A DNA stretch of 5,845 nt from Galactobacter sp. (GTDB taxonomy: Bacteria; Actinomycetota; Actinomycetes; Actinomycetales; Micrococcaceae), in the NCBI GenBank assembly GCA_022712075.1, contig JALAHE010000065.1, positions 1 through 5,845 of the forward strand, read 5' to 3'. Positions 1 through 5,845 of this stretch are shown one piece after another. The position numbers and the translations under genes were made by a program. The notes beneath the pieces are model-generated. The model was not told where the DNA came from. It made no database searches and saw only the letters and a list, made by a program, of their open reading frames with translations. Within the stretch, counting starts at the first letter, position 1, and every line of letters begins with the position of its first letter.

Positions 1-75
1 CACGGAAGCGAGGACGGGCTGGGTAGCGGGGGGCGTCTGGCTCGCGCGGGCGGCGGCGGGAAGGGTGGAAGTCAT
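1..75 (-). CDS. Divergent gene, N-terminal fragment (product unknown)
   Basis: Reading the minus strand, an ATG at 75-73 opens a frame that stays open to the window edge, giving 25 codons. The protein starts MTSTLPAAARASQTPP and continues through residues ending VLASV. Codon third positions are mostly G or C, like the certain genes in this window. An in-frame stop lies upstream at 111-109, and the ATG is the only conventional start after it. No strong Shine-Dalgarno sequence precedes it. The Ala/Pro/Thr/Ser-rich start is typical of a disordered N-terminus in high-GC actinobacterial proteins and gives no family. The gene would be transcribed away from the transporter operon and share its upstream region. 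The product could be anything, and 25 codons could also be open by chance in such G+C-rich DNA. Confidence 0.45.
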   Translation of the reverse strand, partial: MTSTLPAAARASQTPPATQPVLASV

Positions 76-346
76 GGTCCGCAGGACGCTACGCCGCGGC
101 CCGACCGCTCAGCCCCGGCGGCGTCAACGGGCGTCGTACATGGCCCTCGGTGACGGGGTACGTCGCTGGCAAGGACACGGCCCGCCACGCGGAGACATCT
201 TTCGCGTCACGCGACAACACGCGCCGACCAGCTGGCACACACACTCGTGGCTCCTCACTTCCCCGAGCTCCCATTGGTTCTCGAGGGACAGCCGTCCCCG
301 CGCATCTCGTGAAAGGCAGATCATCCCCACCCCTCCCCTCGAAACC
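76..346. other. Intergenic region between divergent genes
   Basis: This stretch of about 270 bases separates the putative minus-strand gene from the signal peptide of the binding protein. The frame of the binding protein happens to stay open through it. However, the translation is Arg/His/Ser/Trp-rich with no recognisable domain, and its third codon positions are clearly less G/C-biased than in the body of the gene, so I read it as non-coding. It holds a 13-base palindrome (202-214) and a small GGGAC/GTCCC stem (285-289 with 294-298). I looked for -35/-10 pairs in both directions and found none with acceptable spacing, so promoters for both genes are expected here but not located. Confidence 0.5.
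202..214. promoter_or_regulatory. Candidate operator palindrome
   Basis: The sequence TCGCGTCACGCGA is a perfect inverted repeat with 6-base arms around a single central C. It sits near the middle of the divergent intergenic region, about 127 bases from the minus-strand ATG and 133 bases from the likely start of the binding protein. Short symmetric sites in this position are typical binding sites for dimeric repressors of transporter operons (LacI, GntR and TetR families). The assignment is inference: no regulator gene is visible in the window, and short CG-rich palindromes arise by chance in such DNA. Confidence 0.3.
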
Positions 347-1999
347 CTGACGACTCGAGCCTTCAGCCGCCGCTCCCTGTTGGGCGCCACCTTTGCCGGC
401 TTGGCCGGTGTGGCGCTGCTGAGCGCGTGCGCACCTGAGACGGGTTCATCGGGGGTGGGCGCATCCACGGCCGGCCGCGCCGGCGGAACGCTGACCTTCG
501 TTGACCCGGAGATCCCCACCTCTGCGCAGGTGCAGGAGAGTGGCACGTGGCAGACCCGTGACCTCATCCAGAACCTCACCGACCGCCTGATCAACCGCAA
601 CCCGCAGACCAACGAACTGGAGCCGTGGATTGCCGAGTCGTGGGAGGTGAGCAAGGACGGGTTGATCTACACCTTCGTGATCCGCGACGGCGTCACGTAC
701 TCCGACGGCACAGCGCTTGACGCTCAAAGCGTCAAGAAGAACCTCGACTGGCAGATTGCTGGCGACACGAAGAACGGCGTCTCCTCCAACAGCCAGTTCC
801 CGCGGGCCGCCAAGATCACGGTGGACGAGGCCAAGCGCGAGGTCACCGTGAAGCTCCCGACGCCCTACGCGCCGTTCCTGAACATCCTCACCTCGTGGAG
901 CGCCGGGCTCGTGGCCGACGCGACCATCGATGCCACGCACGATGAGCAGGTCAAGTACACGGGTCTCATCGGCTCTGGCCCTTTCAAGGTCGAGGCGGAG
1001 ACGTACGGGCAGAAGTATGTGCTCGCGCGCCGCAGCGGCTATGCCTGGGCGCCCCAGGGCGCCGCGAACCAGGGAGAGGCCCTCCTGGAGAAGGTCGTGT
1101 GGATCCCCACAGAGGACGACGCCGTGCGGCTCGGTTCCGTGCAATCCCGCCAGGCGGGCGCGCTGAGGTACGTGGAGCCCAAGCAGGAGGCGACGCTCAC
1201 GGCGCAGAAGTTCCAGGTGGTCTCCAAGACGGGCGTTGGCCTCTCAAATCAGTGGTTCCTGCGCACCACCGTTGCCCCGCTGGATGACATCAGGGTGCGC
1301 CAGGCGCTCTCCCATTCGATCGATCGAGCCGCGCTCCTCAAGGATCTCTATACGGGGAACTGGTCGGCGGCCACGAGCGTACTGGCGCCCAAGACCTTTG
1401 GCTACAAGGACGTCTCGGCCTCCTTCGGCTTCGACGCTGCGAGGGCCGGGAACCTGCTCGACGAGGCAGGGTGGACCGAGCGCGACGCCGAGGGCTACCG
1501 CACCAAGGACGGCAAGCGTCTCTTCCTGAAGACCTACATCGACGTCTACGACAACACCGCCAACGCGCTCTTCCAGGCGATCCAGGCGCAGCTCAAGACC
1601 CAGGGCTTCGAGCTGGAACTCAACCGCCTCGACTACTCCAGTTACTGGGTCAAGGCCTTTGGCGATAAGGAGGTGGGCCTGCTGCGCGTGGGCTGGGCGC
1701 ACCCGGACCCGACCATCGGGCTGCGCGAGTACTACGGCAAGGACGGCCAGGACTTGCTGCAGCTGGCCGGCAAGGACAAGACCCTGCAGGACCTGCTCGA
1801 CCGCCAGCTTGTCTCCACCGACGAGAACGAGCGCCGCGCGCTCCTGGAACAGACCCAGGATCACCTCATCACTCAGCAGGCCTACGTGGTGCCGATCCTC
1901 AATGACAGCCAGGTCTTTGTCCTGGCACCCGGCGTGAGCGGCTTCGAGTTCAGCGACGGCGCGCTCCCGCTGTTCTCCAACGTGGCGGTGAGCAGCTGA
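347..1999 (+). CDS. Peptide/nickel-type ABC transporter substrate-binding lipoprotein
   Basis: Extracellular solute-binding protein of family 5 (DppA/OppA/NikA class). It would capture a ligand outside the membrane and hand it to the permeases encoded next. From the start used here it is 550 residues. A twin-arginine-like motif (SRRSLLG, R8-R9) is followed by a hydrophobic stretch and the lipobox LSAC, with C28 as the lipidated residue. The mature protein is then about 523 residues, usual for the family. Family hallmarks include LEPWIAESWEVS (residues 91-102), IRDGVTYSDGT nearby, and VRQALSHSIDRAALL in the central part. The start is uncertain: in frame, only GTG 65, ATG 74 and ATG 140 are conventional starts before the signal peptide, and these would leave 73 or more residues ahead of the RR pair. 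CTG 347 gives an ordinary signal peptide. ATC 323 has GAAAGG six bases upstream. GTG 65 and ATG 74 would overlap the divergent gene's start. The stop lies one base before the first permease. The ligand cannot be deduced. Confidence 0.9.
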   Translation: MTTRAFSRRSLLGATFAGLAGVALLSACAPETGSSGVGASTAGRAGGTLTFVDPEIPTSAQVQESGTWQTRDLIQNLTDRLINRNPQTNELEPWIAESWEVSKDGLIYTFVIRDGVTYSDGTALDAQSVKKNLDWQIAGDTKNGVSSNSQFPRAAKITVDEAKREVTVKLPTPYAPFLNILTSWSAGLVADATIDATHDEQVKYTGLIGSGPFKVEAETYGQKYVLARRSGYAWAPQGAANQGEALLEKVVWIPTEDDAVRLGSVQSRQAGALRYVEPKQEATLTAQKFQVVSKTGVGLSNQWFLRTTVAPLDDIRVRQALSHSIDRAALLKDLYTGNWSAATSVLAPKTFGYKDVSASFGFDAARAGNLLDEAGWTERDAEGYRTKDGKRLFLKTYIDVYDNTANALFQAIQAQLKTQGFELELNRLDYSSYWVKAFGDKEVGLLRVGWAHPDPTIGLREYYGKDGQDLLQLAGKDKTLQDLLDRQLVSTDENERRALLEQTQDHLITQQAYVVPILNDSQVFVLAPGVSGFEFSDGALPLFSNVAVSS

Positions 2000-2000
2000 C

Positions 2001-3002
2001 ATGTTCTCGCTGAGTTATGTTGCGCGGCGAGTGGCCCAGTCCATACTGGTCATCTTCATCGTCTACGCGCTGACGTTCTTTGCGCTGTTTGTGCTCCCGG
2101 GCGACCCGATCGACAACAAGATCAACAATCCGGTCAGCCCCTTGCCGCAGGAGACGGCGGACGGCCTGCGCGCCTACTACCAGGTGGACCAGCCGCTCTA
2201 CGTGCAGTTCTTCCTCCACCTCGGGCGTCTGCTGCGTGGTGACCTCGGCTTCTCGCTGACCAACGGCAAGCCGGTCTCCGAGCTCATCTCGCAGGCACTG
2301 GCGCAGACGTTGCCGCTGGCCGGCCTGGCCCTCGCGCTCACCGTCATCCTGGCCTTTGCGATCGCGCTCACGGCGGTGTTTGCGCCGGCCGCGTGGTTGC
2401 GGGAGCTGGCCAAGGCCGTGCCCGTTGTGTCCATCTCCACGCCGAGCTTCCTGCTCAGCTACGTCCTCGTGGTGGTGTTCTCCTTCCGGCTCGGGTGGGT
2501 CTCCTCGATCCAGGACGAGGGCTTCAAGTCCCTCCTCCTCCCGGCCATCACGCTGGCCTTTGGCGCGGCGGGCGCACTCTCGCAGGTGCTCATTCGCGGT
2601 CTGCAGAAGGCGGCCGGGGAGCCCTTCGTGACGGTGCTCGTGGCCAAGGGCGTGCCGTCCTCGAAGATCGTGCTCGGTCACGTGCTCAAGAACGGCTCCA
2701 TCCCGGCCCTGACGCTCCTCGCGCTGACGGTCGGCGAGCTACTGGCCGGCTCGGTCATCGTAGAAACGGTCTTCAACCGCACGGGCCTTGGCTACTTCAC
2801 CTACGCGAGCGTGCGCGACCAGGACACCCCAACGATCGAGGCGATCGTCCTCATCGTGGCCGTGGTCTACCTCAGTGTGAACCTCGTGGCCGACCTGCTC
2901 TACGCCGCGCTCGATCCGCGCATCCTGGCGCACGAGGCGGTAACGCAGGCCCCAAGCAAGCGCCGCCTGGGCGGCCGGATCAAGGAAGAGGTGGCGGCAT
3001 GA
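2001..3002 (+). CDS. ABC transporter permease, DppB/OppB type
   Basis: Integral-membrane permease of 333 residues, a usual length for DppB-type proteins. It forms one half of the channel that receives ligand from the binding protein. Likely membrane helices are at about 10-32, 100-128, 136-162, 178-198, 234-258 and 279-303. The GDP motif after the first helix (34-36) is typical of OppB/DppB proteins. The cytoplasmic coupling loop that contacts the ATPase lies around 204-230 (GEPFVTVLVAKG). The C-terminal family signature is clear: GELLAGSVIVETVFNRTGLG at 245-264 and NLVADLLYAALDPR at 294-307. The ATG follows the upstream stop by one base, and GGTGAG at 1987-1992 inside the preceding gene serves as a plausible ribosome site. 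The C-terminal tail is Lys/Arg-rich and ends by overlapping the next gene. Family is certain; substrate is not. Confidence 0.95.
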   Translation: MFSLSYVARRVAQSILVIFIVYALTFFALFVLPGDPIDNKINNPVSPLPQETADGLRAYYQVDQPLYVQFFLHLGRLLRGDLGFSLTNGKPVSELISQALAQTLPLAGLALALTVILAFAIALTAVFAPAAWLRELAKAVPVVSISTPSFLLSYVLVVVFSFRLGWVSSIQDEGFKSLLLPAITLAFGAAGALSQVLIRGLQKAAGEPFVTVLVAKGVPSSKIVLGHVLKNGSIPALTLLALTVGELLAGSVIVETVFNRTGLGYFTYASVRDQDTPTIEAIVLIVAVVYLSVNLVADLLYAALDPRILAHEAVTQAPSKRRLGGRIKEEVAA

Positions 3003-4042
3003 GCGCCGTTGATCAGGCCCCGCCGCAGGGCGGCGGGGCGGGGTTCCAGCGCCCGACGACGCGAGGGCCGGAGGGAGTCGGCGGCACCACCGCGGGTGGC
3101 GAGGTGAGTCGCCCGCCTGGGCCGGGCGACGTCGGGCAGGTGGGCCTGGCGGGTGAGGCGCGTGAGGCGCCGGCGGCGCTGGACGAGTCGGGGGCGCGTG
3201 GCAGGCGCCCGGCGTTTGTCAGGGGCCTGCTGGCCCTGACCTCCGGGTGGAGGGTGGCCGACTGGGTCGCGGCCGGCGTGCTGGTGCTCCTGCTCGCGGC
3301 GCTGCTCGTGCCTGGACTGCTCACGCCTTACGACCCGCTCGTGGCCGACGAGTCGCAGATCCTGGCCGGCCCGAGCGCAGCTCACTGGTTCGGCACCGAC
3401 TACCTGGGCAGAGATCTGCTCTCGCGCATCATCCACGGCACGGGGCGCACGCTGCTTGGCTCCGCCGTGGCGGTGCTCGTGGGCCTGGGTGTGGGAACCC
3501 TGCTCGGCACGGTAGCGGCGACGCTGGGTGGGACGGTCGACGCGTTCATCTCGCGGGTGATCGATGCGCTTCTGGCCATCCCCGGCCTGCTTCTGGCCAT
3601 GGTCGTGGTGGTCTCGCTTGGTTTCGGCAGCCTCAACGCGGCGATCGCGGTGGGCATCTCCTCAGTGGCCACGTTCACGCGGCTCATGCGCTCCGAGGTC
3701 ATGACGGTGCGCAATCTGACCTTCGTGGAGGCCAGCAGGCACATCGGCGGCAGCCCTACGCGGGTGCTGTGGCGCCACATCGTGCCGAACTCCTTCACGG
3801 CGGTGCTCTCGCTTGCGGCGCTGCACTTCGGCACGGCCATCCTGTGGATCTCGGCGCTGAGCTTCCTGGGCTACGGGGCCCCGCCGCCGCAGCCAGAGTG
3901 GGGCCTGCTGGTCTCCGAGGGGCGCCAGTACATCGCCACCACGCCGTGGCTCGTGGTCATCCCGAGCCTCGCGATCGGCGTGACCGTGTGGGCCGTCAAT
4001 CGCCTGAGCCACACCGCATCAGCGGGGAGGAACAATGTCTGA
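2999..4042 (+). CDS. ABC transporter permease, DppC/OppC type, with long N-terminal extension
   Basis: Second permease subunit, 347 residues, partner of the DppB-type protein. The start is ATG 2999, which overlaps the previous stop as ATGA; GAGGTGG at 2988-2994 is a ribosome site candidate. The reading frame is open further upstream, but that part only shadows the previous gene. Residues 1 to about 72 are hydrophilic and rich in Gly, Pro, Ala and Arg, longer than the usual cytosolic lead of this family. The first helix is at about 87-109, then HWFGTDYLGRDLLSRII (129-145), the standard DppC signature. Further helices lie at about 151-176, 186-208, 212-228, 266-292 and 317-336. The coupling loop VEASRHIGGSPTRVLWRHIVPN spans 243-264. 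FLGYGAPPPQPEWG (289-302) is also diagnostic. The usual C-terminal D-PR ending is replaced by a short divergent tail after NRLS (334-337). The gene overlaps the ATPase gene by 8 bases. Confidence 0.94.
   Translation: MSAVDQAPPQGGGAGFQRPTTRGPEGVGGTTAGGEVSRPPGPGDVGQVGLAGEAREAPAALDESGARGRRPAFVRGLLALTSGWRVADWVAAGVLVLLLAALLVPGLLTPYDPLVADESQILAGPSAAHWFGTDYLGRDLLSRIIHGTGRTLLGSAVAVLVGLGVGTLLGTVAATLGGTVDAFISRVIDALLAIPGLLLAMVVVVSLGFGSLNAAIAVGISSVATFTRLMRSEVMTVRNLTFVEASRHIGGSPTRVLWRHIVPNSFTAVLSLAALHFGTAILWISALSFLGYGAPPPQPEWGLLVSEGRQYIATTPWLVVIPSLAIGVTVWAVNRLSHTASAGRNNV
3017..3039 (+). other. Perfect all-G/C hairpin inside the DppC-type gene start
   Basis: GCCCCGCCGC (3017-3026) and GCGGCGGGGC (3030-3039) are exact reverse complements separated by the triplet AGG. 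The result is a 10-bp stem made only of G-C pairs, beginning 19 bases into the coding sequence. In mRNA this would be very stable. It lies just beyond the footprint of an initiating ribosome, so it could influence initiation, elongation or RNA decay at the boundary between the two permease genes. No T run follows, so it is not a standard intrinsic terminator. It could also simply reflect Gly/Pro-rich coding in high-GC DNA. Confidence 0.6.
3153..3170 (+). repeat. Tandem 9-base repeat, two copies
   Basis: GTGAGGCGC occurs twice back to back and encodes part of GEAREAP (residues 52-58) in the low-complexity extension of the DppC-type permease. A unit of nine bases keeps the reading frame, as expected for growth or shrinkage by replication slippage. 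Confidence 0.7.
4024..4030 (+). promoter_or_regulatory. Strong ribosome binding site for the fused ATPase
   Basis: GGGGAGG, with core GGAGG at 4026-4030, lies 4 bases before ATG 4035, inside the last codons of the DppC-type gene. It is the clearest Shine-Dalgarno sequence in the window. It fixes the ATPase start and suggests that the ATPase is efficiently initiated as well as coupled to the upstream gene. Confidence 0.75.
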
Positions 4043-5747
4043 GAACGTGCTCCTACTGAACATTGAGGGCCTGCGCGTGGCCTACGCCGCGGGGCCCAAG
4101 GCGACGCGCGAGGTGGTCCACGGGGTGAGCCTCGGGCTTGCGGCGGGGGAGACCCTGGCGCTCGTGGGTCAGTCGGGTTCGGGCAAGACGACGATCGCCC
4201 GTGCCGTCTCCGGCCTGCTGCCCGCCGGCGCCGGGATCACGGCCGGCACGGTGAAGGTCGCCGGGCACGAGGTCTCTGGCTTCAAGCCCAAGGACTGGCG
4301 CTCCCTGCGGGGCACCGTGATCGGCTATGTGCCTCAGGACCCGCTCAGCTCGCTCGATCCGCTCCAGCGGATCGGTGCCGCGCTGATCGAGGCGCTCAAG
4401 GTGGGCCGGCCCAGCCTGGGTCGAGAGGAGGCCGAGGAGGCGGCCGTGGCTCTGCTTGAACGCGTGGGCATTCACGGGGCGCGCGATCGCCTGCGCTCCT
4501 ACCCGCATGAGTTCTCCGGCGGGCAGCTGCAGCGCGTGCTCATCGCCGTGGCGATCGCGGCAGAGACGCAGTTCCTCATTGCCGACGAGCCGTCGACCCC
4601 CCTGGACGTGACGGTGCAGAAGCTCATCCTCGATCTCATCGACGAGTTGCGCGTGGAGCGCGGGTTGGGCGTCCTGTTCATCACGCACGACCTGGCCCTG
4701 GCCGCCGAGCGCAGCGATCACCTGGCCGTACTCAAGGACGGGCGGCTCGTGGAGCATCGGGCCGTGAGCGAGGTGCTCGAGCGTCCCGATCACGAGTACA
4801 CGGAGGGGCTACTCTCGCATGTCCCCGCCGCGGATCCCGACAAGTTTGCAGCGCATCTCGAGCTGATCGCGGCCTGCGGTGCGGCCGACGGTGCTGGCCT
4901 TGGAACTGAGGGTGGCGGTGGCGATGCCCGCAACAGCGGGGCCGGGGCCGGGCTCGCGGCGGAGCCGGTCGTGAACGTGCGGGGTGTCTCCAAGACCTTC
5001 CCGGGGCGGACGGCGCGTGAGGAGCCCGTCGTGGCGCTCTCCGGCGTTGACCTGCGGGTCGAGGCCGGGGCGGTGCACGCGATCGTGGGCGAGTCGGGTT
5101 CAGGCAAGACCACGCTGGGCCGCATCATCGCCGGCCTGGGCGGCTTCGACACCGGCGAGGTGCTGGTGCAAGGCCGGGAGCTGCCCCGGGTGCCCGCCGC
5201 ACGCAATCTGCGGCCACAGGACCTCCAGCTCGTTTATCAAAACTCGCTCGCCGCGCTCGATCCGCGCCTGAGCGTGGAGGCAGCGGTGGGGGAGCCGCTC
5301 GTGATCGCCGGGCTCGCTTCACAGGTGCAGCGGGCGGCGGCGGTGCGCGAGGCGCTCGACGCCGTGGCCCTTCCGTCCTCCGTGCTTGACCGCAAGCCGC
5401 TGCAGCTCTCGGGCGGGCAGAGGCAGCGTGTGGCGCTGGCCAGGGCGCTCGTCCTCGCGCCGCGCGTGTTGGTGCTCGACGAGCCCACCTCGGCGCTCGA
5501 CGTGAGCGTGCAGGCGCAGGTCATCGAGCTGCTCTTCGAGCTCAAGGCGCAGCGGGATCTGAGCTATGTGGTGATCTCGCACGACCTCGGACTCGTGCGG
5601 CAGATCGCGAGCCACGTGTCGGTGCTGGAACGCGGGCGGATCGTGGAGTCCGGGCCCTCGCGCGAGTTGTTTGGCGAGCCCGAACACGCTTACACGCGCG
5701 CGCTCATCGATGCCGTCCCGGGCGGTGGCTTGCTTTCAGCTGTCTAA
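4035..5747 (+). CDS. Fused two-domain ABC transporter ATPase (DppD-DppF type)
   Basis: Cytoplasmic ATPase of 570 residues that couples ATP hydrolysis to import through the two permeases. It joins what are often two proteins, DppD and DppF, into one chain, as in GsiA- and YejF-like proteins. Domain 1 has Walker A GQSGSGKT (45-52), Q-loop Q101, signature SGGQ (161-164), Walker B FLIADE (180-185) and switch His H218. The oligopeptide-type C-terminal motif HEYTEGLLSHVP (253-264) follows. A Gly/Ala-rich linker runs to about 310. Domain 2 has Walker A GESGSGKT (352-359), Q402, LSGGQRQR (458-465), VLVLDE (478-483), H516 and EHAYTRALIDAVP (550-562). Both sites look catalytically complete. The D-loop of domain 1 reads STPLD where SALD or TALD is usual. 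The start is set by the strong GGAGG upstream. This is the last gene of the operon, and a hairpin terminator follows. The family call is secure; the substrate is unknown. Confidence 0.95.
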   Translation: MSENVLLLNIEGLRVAYAAGPKATREVVHGVSLGLAAGETLALVGQSGSGKTTIARAVSGLLPAGAGITAGTVKVAGHEVSGFKPKDWRSLRGTVIGYVPQDPLSSLDPLQRIGAALIEALKVGRPSLGREEAEEAAVALLERVGIHGARDRLRSYPHEFSGGQLQRVLIAVAIAAETQFLIADEPSTPLDVTVQKLILDLIDELRVERGLGVLFITHDLALAAERSDHLAVLKDGRLVEHRAVSEVLERPDHEYTEGLLSHVPAADPDKFAAHLELIAACGAADGAGLGTEGGGGDARNSGAGAGLAAEPVVNVRGVSKTFPGRTAREEPVVALSGVDLRVEAGAVHAIVGESGSGKTTLGRIIAGLGGFDTGEVLVQGRELPRVPAARNLRPQDLQLVYQNSLAALDPRLSVEAAVGEPLVIAGLASQVQRAAAVREALDAVALPSSVLDRKPLQLSGGQRQRVALARALVLAPRVLVLDEPTSALDVSVQAQVIELLFELKAQRDLSYVVISHDLGLVRQIASHVSVLERGRIVESGPSRELFGEPEHAYTRALIDAVPGGGLLSAV

Positions 5748-5752
5748 TCGCC

Positions 5753-5784
5753 CTGCGAACTGCCGGATCGCTGCGAAACTGCCG
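5753..5784 (+). repeat. Imperfect direct repeat overlapping the terminal hairpin
   Basis: CTGCGAACTGCCG (5753-5765) recurs as CTGCGAAACTGCCG (5771-5784) with one added A and a 5-base spacer, GATCG. The second copy forms part of the left arm of the hairpin, and its inverted partner contains GCAGTTTTG. The motif therefore appears twice directly and once inverted within about 50 bases. Confidence 0.6.
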
Positions 5785-5820
5785 CAAGCTTCGCGCAGTT
5801 TTGAAGCGATCCGGCCGTTT
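5762..5820 (+). terminator. Long imperfect hairpin, probable operon terminator
   Basis: Fifteen bases after the ATPase stop, GCCGGATCGCT (5762-5772) pairs with AGCGATCCGGC (5805-5815) over 11 bp. After one G/A mismatch, CGAAACTGC (5774-5782) pairs with GCAGTTTTG (5795-5803) with one G-T pair. The loop is about 12 bases around an AAGCTT. Only a short T run (5818-5820) follows, which is common for high-GC terminators. The position directly behind the last gene supports an operon terminator. The arm sequences also repeat in direct orientation nearby, so it may belong to a dispersed palindromic repeat family instead. Confidence 0.7.
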
Positions 5821-5845
5821 CGTGTGGGGCGGGTGGGCTTTGAGG

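Noticed and set aside
16..65. G-quadruplex potential from several GGG runs
   Set aside because: The runs are unevenly spaced, with one loop of about 14 bases, and they fall in putative coding sequence. G-rich runs like these are common in such DNA.
274..302. TTGGTT as a -35 element for the operon promoter
   Set aside because: No A/T-rich -10 sequence occurs at 16-19 bases downstream; the region there is CCCGCG-like.
65..346. N-terminal 94 residues of the binding-protein frame as real protein
   Set aside because: The translation is compositionally odd, has weaker third-position G/C bias than the rest, precedes a complete signal peptide, and its first starts overlap the likely divergent gene.
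1048..1063. GGCGCCC/GGGCGCC inverted repeat within the binding-protein gene
   Set aside because: It lies deep in coding sequence, is short, and is not near any gene boundary. Chance pairing is likely at this base composition.
1244..2002. Long minus-strand open frame opposite the binding-protein gene
   Set aside because: It mirrors a strongly codon-biased real gene, shows no recognisable domain, and is the expected antisense artefact of high-GC coding DNA. The same applies to the open frames opposite 2001-5747.
2393..2998. Upstream 202-codon extension of the DppC-type frame
   Set aside because: It lies wholly inside the well-supported DppB-type gene, and its translation is a low-complexity Arg/Gly/Pro/Ala shadow. 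ATG 2999 with the ATGA overlap is the sensible start.
3247..4059. 270-residue plus-strand frame overlapping the second permease
   Set aside because: It is a frame shadow with Arg/Gly/His-rich sequence and no membrane segments, while the other frame has all the permease signatures.

Overview
The window is G+C-rich throughout, with coding regions strongly biased to G or C at third codon positions. Together with the protein style (Tat-type lipoprotein signal, long Gly/Pro/Ala-rich extensions and linkers), this points to a high-GC Gram-positive bacterium (Actinomycetota). I cannot name the genus from sequence alone.

Almost all of the window is one co-directional ABC importer operon of the peptide/nickel (Dpp/Opp) class. 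The order is a substrate-binding lipoprotein (about 347-1999), two integral-membrane permeases (2001-3002 and 2999-4042), and a single fused ATPase carrying two nucleotide-binding domains (4035-5747). The genes are packed tightly: 1 base between the binding protein and the first permease, a 4-base ATGA overlap between the permeases, and an 8-base overlap into the ATPase. This implies one transcript and translational coupling. Functionally, the lipoprotein captures a ligand outside the cell and delivers it to the permease heterodimer. The fused ATPase then drives import, its two domains doing the work of DppD and DppF. The ligand could be an oligopeptide, nickel, glutathione or another small solute; the sequence does not decide.

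Upstream, bases 1-75 look like the first 25 codons of a divergent gene on the minus strand. Between the two genes (76-346) lies an apparently non-coding region with a 13-base palindrome near its middle. Downstream (5748-5845) is a long imperfect hairpin that is a good terminator candidate, with an unusual nested repeat structure.

I see no sign of a new biological system: no RNA genes, CRISPR, insertion sequence or phage genes. The points worth a second look are small. They are the missing conventional start codon in front of the binding protein's signal peptide, a perfect 10-bp all-G/C hairpin just inside the second permease gene, the low-complexity extension of that permease, and the repeat architecture of the terminal hairpin.
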